Assembly: GCA_947632625.1 (NCBI GenBank) | Contig: CANRPZ010000012.1 | Span: 1 to 20,741 of the forward strand | Source: an uncultured Bacilli bacterium | GTDB lineage: Bacteria; Bacillota_I; Bacilli_A; RF39; UBA660 | Length of the DNA stretch: 20,741 bases | Direction: 5' to 3' | Shown: positions 1 through 6,945 of the stretch, piece by piece | How the letters are laid out: the number at the start of each line of letters is the position of its first letter | Position numbering within the stretch: the first letter of the stretch is position 1 | The notes under the pieces: model-generated | What the model saw: only the letters and a program-made list of their open reading frames with translations | What the model was told of the DNA's origin: nothing | The model's database searches: none | Program-made: the position numbers and the translations under genes

Positions 1-2
1 GC

Positions 3-42
3 AAAAAATCAGAAAAAGTTTTCAATATTCTTCTGATTTTTT
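3..42 (-). terminator. Intrinsic terminator after the AAA+ ATPase gene
   Basis: A perfect 12-bp inverted repeat (AAAAAATCAGAA at 3-14, TTCTGATTTTTT at 31-42) encloses a 16-nt loop. Read on the minus strand, it lies just beyond the stop codon near 75 and ends in a run of T that is partly inside the stem. It is AT-rich, so of moderate strength. It could also act on plus-strand transcripts, because TTATTTTCTTTT follows on that strand. Confidence 0.65.
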
Positions 43-58
43 ATTTTCTTTTATTTTT

Positions 59-72
59 TACGGAAACTCAAA
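59..72 (+). repeat. Left copy of a 14-bp inverted repeat pair
   Basis: TACGGAAACTCAAA at 59-72 recurs as its exact reverse complement at 20670-20683. The two copies lie 58 bases from the two window edges and face each other. It is GC-richer than its surroundings. No transposase or other gene is tied to it, so its meaning is unknown and chance is possible. Confidence 0.4.
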
Positions 73-74
73 TT

Positions 75-1277
75 TTATTTTTCTAGCAACCAATCGATTA
101 TATTTTTTACTTTAATTCCATTAATATCATTATTTATAGTTTTATCCATCGTTAAGATTATCTTTTCATAATTATCTTCTATACTTTCTAAAACTCTAAT
201 TTCTCTATTTTTTACATCATCACTAGCAATTGATTTAGTTACTTGATAATACTTTATATCATTAGGATTTTCTGCTATAAAATCTACCTCATACTCATTT
301 GATTTTCCAATACTTACTTTATATCCTCTTCTTAAAAGTTCTAAATAAACTACATTTTCAAGTAAATGCCCTTCATCTATATTTCGGAACCCCGATATAA
401 TATTTCGTATTCCCGTATCCGACAAGTAGTATTTTCCAAGAGTTTTAAGTAAAGCTTTACTCTTAATATCCGCTCGATCGGCTTTATATAAAATAAATGA
501 TTTTTCTAACAGATTTAAATAATTATCAATTGTTTGATGGTTCGATTTTTCTACTATTTTATTACTATTTAAATAATCACTTATTTTCGTAGAAGATATA
601 CTACTCCCTATATTATTTGCTAGATACTTGATAATATTTTCAAGTAAAGCAGTATCTTTTATGTTGTTTCTGTCAATGATGTCTTTTTTTACAATCGTAT
701 TATAAATATCATTTAAATAGGATAACACGAGTTCATTATTGTCTTTAATTTGGGTTATCGCTGGAAGCCCACCATATTTTAAATATTCGTAAAATTTTTC
801 TTCTATATTTTCTTTATTATAATGATGAAATTCTAAATATTCTTTAAAAGAAAGAGGATACATTTTTATTTCGATATATCTTCCAGAAAGCAAAGTTGAT
901 AATTCTGAAGATAATAGATAGGCATTTGATCCAGTGATATAAATATCGATAGCAAAATCTACCTTAAAAGAATTAATTGCTTTTTCCCAACTCTCTATAT
1001 TTTGGACCTCATCAAGTAATAAATAAACTTTTCTATTTTTTATTTTATCCTTAACATAAAGATACAAATCTTTATAATTTTTAATATCATCATATAAAGC
1101 AGATTCAAAGTTTATGTAAATTACATCTTCTTCTTTGCATCCATTTTTTAATAAATACTCTTTAAACATTAAAAGTAGCGTTGACTTACCGCTTCTTCTA
1201 ACTCCAGTTATTACTTTAATAAATTCTGTATCCTTTGCATCAATCATTCGATTTAAATAGGCTTCTCTTGTAATCAT
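75..1277 (-). CDS. AAA+ ATPase with DUF4143 C-terminal domain
   Basis: This is a 400-residue member of the AAA_14/DUF4143 family, cytosolic ATPases of poorly known role that are common in gut Bacillota and Bacteroidota. Visible motifs: Walker A GVRRSGKST (about residues 25-33), Walker B VYLLLDEVQN (84-93), a sensor-like ITGSNA (114-119), and SGRY followed by PLSFKEY, which is typical of the family. The DUF4143 part spans roughly 190-350. I place the start at ATG 1277, five bases after GGTGAT. The in-frame ATG at 1295 lies inside the -10 box and cannot be on the transcript. The gene is monocistronic, with its own promoter and terminator. Members often occur in several copies per genome and are sometimes called archaeal-type ATPases. 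The substrate is unknown, and I cannot assign a toxin, defence or transposition role from the sequence. Confidence 0.88.
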   Translation of the reverse strand: MITREAYLNRMIDAKDTEFIKVITGVRRSGKSTLLLMFKEYLLKNGCKEEDVIYINFESALYDDIKNYKDLYLYVKDKIKNRKVYLLLDEVQNIESWEKAINSFKVDFAIDIYITGSNAYLLSSELSTLLSGRYIEIKMYPLSFKEYLEFHHYNKENIEEKFYEYLKYGGLPAITQIKDNNELVLSYLNDIYNTIVKKDIIDRNNIKDTALLENIIKYLANNIGSSISSTKISDYLNSNKIVEKSNHQTIDNYLNLLEKSFILYKADRADIKSKALLKTLGKYYLSDTGIRNIISGFRNIDEGHLLENVVYLELLRRGYKVSIGKSNEYEVDFIAENPNDIKYYQVTKSIASDDVKNREIRVLESIEDNYEKIILTMDKTINNDINGIKVKNIIDWLLEK

Positions 1278-1293
1278 TTTTATCACCAAACCC

Positions 1294-1322
1294 ATAATAT
1301 CACAAAAATACTACTTTGTAAA
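1294..1322 (-). promoter_or_regulatory. Sigma-A-type promoter of the AAA+ ATPase gene
   Basis: Minus-strand TTTACA at 1322-1317 and TATTAT at 1299-1294 are separated by exactly 17 bp. The predicted transcript start near 1287 falls on the GGTGAT Shine-Dalgarno sequence, so the 5' leader would be only about 10 nt. The -35 box overlaps the nearest copy of the TTTGCAAAACTTT element, which suggests control by a repressor. Confidence 0.7.
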
Positions 1323-1371
1323 GTTTTGCAAGTTCATTTGCAAAACTTTCTAAAAATAAAAGTTTTGCAAA
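1320..1371. repeat. Three alternating copies of a TTTGCAAAACTTT element
   Basis: The element occurs at 1320-1331 (AAAGTTTTGCAA), 1337-1349 (TTTGCAAAACTTT) and 1359-1371 (AAAGTTTTGCAAA), in alternating orientation. Copies 2 and 3 form a perfect 13-bp dyad and copies 1 and 2 an 11-bp dyad, so the two hairpins exclude each other. No U-tract follows either one. The position just upstream of the ATPase promoter, touching its -35 box, fits a multi-site operator better than a terminator. Confidence 0.75.
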
Positions 1372-1380
1372 CGTAGCATT

Positions 1381-2283
1381 TTATTTTCTTTTTCTTATTT
1401 TTTTAAGAATTAACCCTAAAATAGTAAGCAAGATTAAAGGAACAGGAATCCATAGTAACCAACGATTGTCTTTCTTTGGCTCTTCTTCTACAAAACGACC
1501 CTCTTCTTTTATTTCTTCTGCTATTTTCTCTTCTTCTCTTGTAATATAAAGAATATAAGTACTAGAGGATTTATCTTCTGCTGTCACTTTTATACGAATC
1601 GTATTTTCTCCGATATCTAGCGCATACTCTTCTTTCCATTCTACTTTAGAGGTCTTTTTTTCAGGTTCTACATTTAATTTAATTTTCTCTGTTTCATATG
1701 GAACAGTAAGTGTATAAGTAAAAACATCCTTTTGAAAGTTCAAAGAAATATTTAAAATTTCTAAAGTTTTTAAGAAACTATTTGAATCTTTTTTGGTCGT
1801 TGTTGTTTTATTACTACTAGTAGAACTTGTACTACTACTTGGAACTTTATCTAAATAAATGAACCCAGTTAGATAAATGCCAGAGCCTGAACCAATTTCA
1901 AAACTTGTTGTTCTTTCTTGCTTTTCGGCTCCGACGACGCCACCTTCAATAATTTGCATGTAATCATCAAAAACCTCAAGAACATAAGCAACGTGTCCAT
2001 AGCCATAAAATCCAGAATAAACAGCAATTGAATTATCACGAGGTTCTTCTCCTACCTCATATCCCGCATTTTTAGCATTCTTAAGCCAATTTACAGCATT
2101 TCCCCAACCACCTGGCAAAGCAATTCCTAATCTCTCATACACCTCTTGCCAAACCACTCTTGTACATGGAACACTTTCTTCACCATTAAAAGTTTGCGTT
2201 TTAGGATAGGGATTTGTTGCAGCAAAAGCAAAGATTGGACTAAAAAGCCATAAAACAATTAATAAAATAATACTTTTTTTCAT
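1381..2283 (-). CDS. Secreted, membrane-tethered CHAP amidase/peptidase with a cadherin-like domain
   Basis: A 300-residue surface protein, probably a peptidoglycan hydrolase. A signal peptide (MKKSIILLIVLWLFSPIFAFA) is followed by a CHAP domain at about 35-145, with a likely catalytic Cys40 (VPCTRV), His97 (YGHVAYV) and Glu113 (IIEGG). A Ser/Thr-rich linker (about 148-165) leads to a cadherin-like beta-sandwich repeat (about 168-250), then an acidic stretch and a C-terminal membrane segment ending in KKIRKRK. There is no LPXTG-type motif before that segment, so it looks like a plain membrane anchor. The start is ATG 2283: the SD GGTGAAG overlaps the stop of the upstream gene, which implies translational coupling. 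It is last in the sortase cluster, and wall remodelling during surface-protein assembly is an inference from that position. Confidence 0.85.
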   Translation of the reverse strand: MKKSIILLIVLWLFSPIFAFAATNPYPKTQTFNGEESVPCTRVVWQEVYERLGIALPGGWGNAVNWLKNAKNAGYEVGEEPRDNSIAVYSGFYGYGHVAYVLEVFDDYMQIIEGGVVGAEKQERTTSFEIGSGSGIYLTGFIYLDKVPSSSTSSTSSNKTTTTKKDSNSFLKTLEILNISLNFQKDVFTYTLTVPYETEKIKLNVEPEKKTSKVEWKEEYALDIGENTIRIKVTAEDKSSSTYILYITREEEKIAEEIKEEGRFVEEEPKKDNRWLLWIPVPLILLTILGLILKKIRKRK

Positions 2284-2287
2284 ATCT

Positions 2288-3271
2288 TCACCACTTATCA
2301 CATGTTAAAGAATACTCTTCACAAATCTCTTTTGTTAATAATTTATCATAAGGACTATAAACTCCATAACCAGGTAATGTCACATAAATAGCCCCTTTAA
2401 ACGTATTACCAATTTCACTATCGATACTTTTTTCACTAGCTTTTAATTCATCATTAATCTCATGGTAAGCCGTATTACTAATTCTTAAATACTCATATTT
2501 ATAATCAATACCATGCCCATCAATTACAGAGGTAAACTTAATTCCTTTTTTCTTTTCCTTTTCAATTTTTTGAACCACCGCTTTAGCTTTATTTTCTTTT
2601 TCACTATCAAAAGTAAACTTATTTTTAACCGCATCCAAAAAATCATCTAAACCTAAATCGATACCATCATCATCTTTATCCTCATTCCAACCAATGGTTA
2701 ATTTTTTCTTGCCAGCAAGTTCAGGAAAAATTTCTTCCAAATTTGTAATAAAATAATAACCTCCGGGTTGAGCATAATTTTCATAGTGAATTGTCACAGA
2801 AATATAATCATTTAAATTAATTTTATCAATAGTAGAACTACTCTTACTACTTGTATTTGTACTTGAACTTGAGGTACTTGAAACCGTTTTATTTTCGCTC
2901 GTTGTTTCTTTAACTTGTTCTTTTTCCCAAGTTGCCTTTAATGTAATATTTTCGCTAATTATTGTATTAAAATCAAACTCTTCATCATTATACATCCAAG
3001 AAACAAAGATATAACCATCTCTTTTAGGATCTTCTGGTTTTACAACTTTACCACCATTAAAAACTTTTAAAGGACTAACGGACTCTCCACCATTTGAATC
3101 AAATAGAACGGTATAAACTTGCTTTTCCTCTTCTTCTGGTTTAACGTTCTCTATTTCATAAATGGGTTCTGTAATTACTTTACCTCTTTGATACAAAGAA
3201 AAACAAAAGCCTGCTACAAGTAACCCAATTAAAACAACACAACCTATAATAATCCACTTTTTATTTTTCAT
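2288..3271 (-). CDS. Membrane-anchored InlB B-repeat protein with unknown C-terminal domain
   Basis: A 327-residue protein with an N-terminal membrane anchor (about 6-26) facing outward. It carries one Listeria-Bacteroides/InlB B-type repeat (about 52-115, with FDSNGG, DGYIFVSW and ITLKATWE), then a Ser/Thr linker (about 129-147), then about 180 residues I do not recognise. The tail holds an aspartate-rich DKDDDGIDLGLDD stretch that could bind a metal, and two cysteines (CEEYSLTC) close to the end. The SD is AGGATG, 10 nt before the ATG. It ends in TGG TGA, so TGA is a stop in this organism. It overlaps the CHAP gene's SD, and both proteins have very similar Ser/Thr linkers. A role as adhesin or partner of the CHAP protein is a guess from context. 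Confidence 0.75.
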   Translation of the reverse strand: MKNKKWIIIGCVVLIGLLVAGFCFSLYQRGKVITEPIYEIENVKPEEEEKQVYTVLFDSNGGESVSPLKVFNGGKVVKPEDPKRDGYIFVSWMYNDEEFDFNTIISENITLKATWEKEQVKETTSENKTVSSTSSSSTNTSSKSSSTIDKINLNDYISVTIHYENYAQPGGYYFITNLEEIFPELAGKKKLTIGWNEDKDDDGIDLGLDDFLDAVKNKFTFDSEKENKAKAVVQKIEKEKKKGIKFTSVIDGHGIDYKYEYLRISNTAYHEINDELKASEKSIDSEIGNTFKGAIYVTLPGYGVYSPYDKLLTKEICEEYSLTCDKW

Positions 3272-3313
3272 ACAAACACAACATCCTTTTTCTTAATTCT
3301 AACATATTGTATT

Positions 3314-3351
3314 AAAAAATAAAATAAAGAGTTCTTTTTAAGATACTCTTT
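3314..3351 (-). terminator. Weak terminator overlapping the sortase stop codon
   Basis: On the minus strand AAAGAGT (3351-3345) pairs with ACTCTTT (3332-3326) and is followed by ATTTTATTTTTT. The stop codon (3340-3338) lies in the loop. The 7-bp AT-rich stem makes partial read-through into the InlB-repeat gene likely. Confidence 0.4.
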
Positions 3352-4048
3352 TTGCAACAACAACGAATCTCCCATCTTTGTTTGAATATTCACAGGTAGA
3401 TAGAGTAATTAATTCTTCAGGATAAGTTGCTGTAAGATCTATTTGATATAAAGAAAGCGCCTTTATATTTTCTATATACTCCTCATAAGAAGACTCTGTC
3501 TGTTCTCCATAAAACTTATAATATTTAAAAACGGTATCTAAAGAATTATAAACTCTTGATAAAAATACTGCAATGATTTCATACTCTTGTTTTTCTTCTA
3601 AAGTATAATAAATGATTTTCTTATGATTTTCATAAAAATCTTTATCTTTATAATTTAATAAATCATGAAACATAGTTTTATTATTCATATTATGTCCATG
3701 AATTAAAATGTTAATATCTTTTGGAATCATATTGGCATGTTTATCAATATATAAAGAACCCGCCGTACTTTTTTCTTTATAAAAGTCTCTTCTTAAATAA
3801 AAATCTTCCCCTCTTGTAAACATAACCGGATAATTAATATTGGTATCTTCTATTATAAGCCATCCAATTAAATCTTGATTTTCCTGATAAAGTTCTTGTA
3901 TTTCAATTAATTTAGAATCCATAGATTTCTTTTCTTCTAATATGGGTTGATGTACTACGAAATTACGATTGATAAACAAAAACACTAAAAAAAGAAAAGA
4001 AAGAAGAAACAGGAAGAAAACAACTCTATTTAAATACTTTTTCTTCAC
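3338..4048 (-). CDS. srtB: Class B sortase
   Basis: A 236-residue membrane-bound transpeptidase that joins sorting-signal proteins to the cell wall or to each other. An N-terminal membrane anchor (about 9-27) precedes the sortase fold. The catalytic set is visible: His119 in HGHNM, Cys219 in TLSTC, and Arg227 in DGRFVVVAKR. The class B character comes from DLIGWLIIEDTNINYPVM and the TAGSLYID region. The start is GTG 4048, after AGAGGGG. It lies 64 bp downstream of tex and 66 bp upstream of the InlB-repeat gene. No protein in the window carries a clear LPXTG or NPQTN signal, so its substrate must be elsewhere or use an atypical motif. The family assignment is firm; the partner is unknown. Confidence 0.92.
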   Translation of the reverse strand: MKKKYLNRVVFFLFLLSFLFLVFLFINRNFVVHQPILEEKKSMDSKLIEIQELYQENQDLIGWLIIEDTNINYPVMFTRGEDFYLRRDFYKEKSTAGSLYIDKHANMIPKDINILIHGHNMNNKTMFHDLLNYKDKDFYENHKKIIYYTLEEKQEYEIIAVFLSRVYNSLDTVFKYYKFYGEQTESSYEEYIENIKALSLYQIDLTATYPEELITLSTCEYSNKDGRFVVVAKRVS

Positions 4049-4112
4049 TTAAATCCCCTCTTTCTTTTAAAAAAAGGTAGTCCTATATTTATTATTTAAA
4101 ATTTTTTTAATT

Positions 4113-6224
4113 TTATACCAATGTTAAATTTACTTTTTCTTTTTCTTTATCAATAGCATCTACCTTACAAGTAACGATATCCCCAATTTGTATCACATCT
4201 AAAGGATTTTTTACAAATTCTTTACTTAATTTCGAAATATGAATAAGTCCATCATTATGAAGCCCAATATCTACAAAAGCACCAAAAGAAACTACATTAC
4301 GAACTGTTCCTGTAAGTTCCATACCCACTTTTAAATCATCAAGCGTAAGAACATCACTTTTAAGTAGGACATCTTCAAGACTATCTCTTGGGTCTAACCC
4401 AGGTGTCATTAATTCTTTTAAAATATCTTGAACCGTATAAATATCTGCATGAACTTGCTCACTTATCTTTTCGGCATTAGCATTTTTAATTGTTTCGATA
4501 AAAATAGCATCTTTATTTTGAATATCTAAATGTAATAAATCGAGTATTTGTTTTGTAAGAGCATAACTTTCTGGATGGATTTTTGTTTTATCTAGGGGAT
4601 TATCTCCATCATTAATTCTTAAAAAACCAATAGCTTGTTCATAAATTTTGTCATTCATACCACTTAACTTTTTAATTTCAAGACGATTTTTAAAAACATT
4701 CTTCTTTTTAAAATTGCAAATACTATCAATACACTTTTTATTTAAACCAGAAATATATTTTAAAATACTTTCGCTTGCGGTATTTATATTTACACCAACC
4801 TCGTTTACAATTTTAGATACAGTAAAATCCAAAGAAGCAGTTAAATCACTTTGGTTAACATCGTGTTGATACTCTCCAACACCAATACTTTTAGCATCTA
4901 TTTTTACTAGTTCAGATAAGGGATCTTGAATTCTTCTACCAATAGAAATAGCGCTCCTTTTTTCGACCGTTAAAGACGGAAATTCCGAAATGGCTAACTT
5001 ACTTGCTGAATACACACTTGCTCCTGCTTCACTTACCAAATTATATTGAACATTAAGTCCTTTAATGGCTTTAGCAACAAAAAATTCACTTTCTCTAGAA
5101 GCTGTACCATTTCCAATTGCAATAATATCAACATGGTATTTCGTAATAAGATCTCTTAAGATTTTAGTAGCTTCCTCTACTTTTTTATGAGGTTCATGTG
5201 GGTATATAGTAGCAATTTCTAAAATCTCTCCATATGGATTTAAAACAGCTAGCTTACATCCGGTACGAAAAGCAGGATCAAAACCAATAACCGTTTTATT
5301 TTTAATTGGTTTTGTTAAAAGTAACTTTTCTAAATTGGCTTTAAACGTTTCAATCGCTTCACTACTTGCTCGGTCGAATAACATTGTGCGAATTTCTCGC
5401 TCTACACTAGGCAATATCAATCTTTTTAAAGCATCTTTAATAGCCAAAACAACAACATCTACTACAAAAGAACTACTATTTTTAATAAAGATTTCTTTAT
5501 ATTTTTCCACTATTCCATCTTTATCATAAACAAAATCAATTGTTAGAATTCCTTCCTTTTCGCCACGATTCATTGCAAGCAAGCGATAATGTTTAATATA
5601 TTTTATTCGATCACTAAAATCATAGTATATCTCGTAGGTCTTTTTTTCATCTACACTATTTTTTTTCTTTTTACTTTCAATCATACCCGTATTAAAAATA
5701 TAATTTCTAACCCAACCCCTTAAACTAGCTCGATCACTTATCCACTCACTAATAATATAGGAAGCATTGGTAATCGCTTCCTCATAAGGCATTGCAAACC
5801 CACTAGCAAGACTTTCTAAATTTCCATTTACAGGAAAAGCCATTATCTTTTTGGCTAATGGTTCTAACCCCATTTTAATAGCTTCTGTTGCTTTTGTTTT
5901 CTTTTTCTCCTTAAAAGGTCGATATAAATCTTCTACATCCACTAACTTATCACAAGAAAGAATTTTTTCTTCTAATTCATCCGTTAATAAATCTTTTTCT
6001 TTTATTAAACGAATGACCTCTTCCTTTCTTTTTTCTAAATGACTTAAATACGCATAACTTTGTTCAATCGTTCGAATTTGTTCTTCATCTAAAGCCCCCG
6101 TAGCTTCTTTTCGATAACGAGCAATAAAAGGAATGGTACAATCTTCACTTAATAATTTTAAAACAGCCTCTACTTGTTCCTTTTTTATATTTAACTTTGT
6201 TGCTAATGCATTAATAATTTCCAT
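4113..6224 (-). CDS. tex: RNA-binding transcription accessory protein Tex
   Basis: A 703-residue Tex protein, a conserved cytosolic nucleic-acid-binding factor linked to transcription and stress tolerance. The order is the usual one: an N-terminal Tex helical region (about 1-190, with IPFIARYRKEATGALDEEQ near the start), a YqgF/RNase H-like domain from about 311 (VIGFDPAFRTGCKLAVLNP), helix-hairpin-helix motifs (about 485-560), and a C-terminal S1 RNA-binding domain (about 633-703, GTVRNVVSFGAFVDIGLHND). The length is near the family norm of 700-780. The start is ATG 6224 after GGGAGG; an in-frame TTG at 6236 is rejected because the SD lies between the two. The T-run of a strong hairpin terminator ends directly at the SD, which leaves no room for a separate promoter. 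Confidence 0.95.
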   Translation of the reverse strand: MEIINALATKLNIKKEQVEAVLKLLSEDCTIPFIARYRKEATGALDEEQIRTIEQSYAYLSHLEKRKEEVIRLIKEKDLLTDELEEKILSCDKLVDVEDLYRPFKEKKKTKATEAIKMGLEPLAKKIMAFPVNGNLESLASGFAMPYEEAITNASYIISEWISDRASLRGWVRNYIFNTGMIESKKKKNSVDEKKTYEIYYDFSDRIKYIKHYRLLAMNRGEKEGILTIDFVYDKDGIVEKYKEIFIKNSSSFVVDVVVLAIKDALKRLILPSVEREIRTMLFDRASSEAIETFKANLEKLLLTKPIKNKTVIGFDPAFRTGCKLAVLNPYGEILEIATIYPHEPHKKVEEATKILRDLITKYHVDIIAIGNGTASRESEFFVAKAIKGLNVQYNLVSEAGASVYSASKLAISEFPSLTVEKRSAISIGRRIQDPLSELVKIDAKSIGVGEYQHDVNQSDLTASLDFTVSKIVNEVGVNINTASESILKYISGLNKKCIDSICNFKKKNVFKNRLEIKKLSGMNDKIYEQAIGFLRINDGDNPLDKTKIHPESYALTKQILDLLHLDIQNKDAIFIETIKNANAEKISEQVHADIYTVQDILKELMTPGLDPRDSLEDVLLKSDVLTLDDLKVGMELTGTVRNVVSFGAFVDIGLHNDGLIHISKLSKEFVKNPLDVIQIGDIVTCKVDAIDKEKEKVNLTLV

Positions 6225-6234
6225 ATTTCCTCCC

Positions 6235-6266
6235 AAAAAATAAGATATAGAGTATTCTATATCTTA
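6235..6266 (-). terminator. Strong terminator abutting the tex ribosome binding site
   Basis: Minus-strand TAAGATATAGA (6266-6256) and TCTATATCTTA (6251-6241) form a perfect 11-bp stem with a 4-nt loop, followed by TTTTTT (6240-6235). The next bases, GGGAGG, are the tex SD. It would end transcription of the TasA-like gene and possibly attenuate tex. Confidence 0.8.
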
Positions 6267-6269
6267 ATC

Positions 6270-6797
6270 TTAAACTCCTTTAATAAATATCTTTCCACTA
6301 ATCGTCTTATTCATATCATCCATTTGGGATACTGAAGGATCATTTTTATAAGTTATTGTTAAAGTATAACTTTTTGTTTCTCCCTGATTTATAGTTCTTA
6401 CACTCGTACTTAAATCATTATTTCTAGGATCATGTGGAAACTCTCCACTACCAATTGGTTCACCATTTTCAGTTAATTCATAAGTAACATCTTGATAACG
6501 AGAAAAATTATTGGTTAAATCTAAAACAGCTATTTTATATTGTAATGTTGGCCCATTATTATTAGTAATTGAAAATGTTTTTGTTAACTTATCCCCAGGT
6601 ATCATATCCTTTACTGTCACAACATTATCATCTTGTAAAGTTGTATCAATATTTGCAGTAACATCATTTATTTTAACAGTATTATCAATATTTGGAGTCG
6701 TACTAACTGTATAAAATGCATAACTAATCGCTGTAACGGAAGCAATAAAAACAATAACAGCCACTACAGATACAAAAAGTGTTTTCTTATTATCCAT
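6270..6797 (-). CDS. TasA/camelysin-like secreted protein with SipW-type signal
   Basis: A 175-residue exported protein. The N-terminus has a long hydrophobic stretch (about 7-27) ending in SVTAISYAFYT, the pattern of SipW-dependent signal peptides. The mature part carries PGDKLTKTFSITNNN (about 67-81), very close to the PGDKLTKDFQFENN segment known from Bacillus TasA, and is otherwise beta-rich. TasA-type proteins form extracellular fibres in biofilm matrix. Start: ATG 6797 follows GGTGAG with short spacing; the ATG at 6809 has a poorer SD, so the earlier start is less likely. It has its own promoter and a strong terminator, and is therefore monocistronic. Fibre formation is inferred from similarity. 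It is shorter than TasA (261) and closer in size to camelysin (about 195). Confidence 0.78.
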   Translation of the reverse strand: MDNKKTLFVSVVAVIVFIASVTAISYAFYTVSTTPNIDNTVKINDVTANIDTTLQDDNVVTVKDMIPGDKLTKTFSITNNNGPTLQYKIAVLDLTNNFSRYQDVTYELTENGEPIGSGEFPHDPRNNDLSTSVRTINQGETKSYTLTITYKNDPSVSQMDDMNKTISGKIFIKGV

Positions 6798-6822
6798 ACT
6801 CTCACCCATTCTCTATATATTT

Positions 6823-6851
6823 ATTATCTATTATTCTCGTTTCTTTGTCAA
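6823..6851 (-). promoter_or_regulatory. Promoter of the TasA-like gene
   Basis: A consensus -35 TTGACA (6851-6846), 17 bp, then GATAAT (6828-6823) on the minus strand. Transcription would start near 6816, about 19 nt before the start codon. It lies after the terminator of the upstream gene, so the two secreted-protein genes are separate units. Confidence 0.75.
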
Positions 6852-6891
6852 TTTATAATTAAAAAGCTTTACATAAATAATCATTTTATAC

Positions 6892-6925
6892 AAAAAAATC
6901 ACTAGCATTGTATCGCTAATGATTT
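6892..6925 (-). terminator. Terminator after the second SipW-signal protein gene
   Basis: Minus-strand AAATCA-T-TAGC pairs with GCTA-G-TGATTT across an 8-nt loop (10 pairs, one mismatch) and is followed by seven T. It lies 20 bp beyond the stop codon at 6946. Confidence 0.75.
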
Positions 6926-6945
6926 AATTAACCATTAAAAATTTT

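Noticed and set aside
1337..1371. The 13-bp dyad as the terminator of the CHAP gene
   Set aside because: No U-tract follows the second arm on the minus strand, and the element is repeated a third time at the next promoter, which fits an operator better.
1381..3271. LPXTG or NPQTN sorting signals in the sortase cluster
   Set aside because: I read both C-termini; the CHAP protein has only a plain membrane segment with a basic tail and the InlB-repeat protein ends in CDKW with no hydrophobic tail.
4648..6042. Three plus-strand frames of 63-73 codons within tex
   Set aside because: They are antisense shadows of tex, which has complete domain structure across this range.
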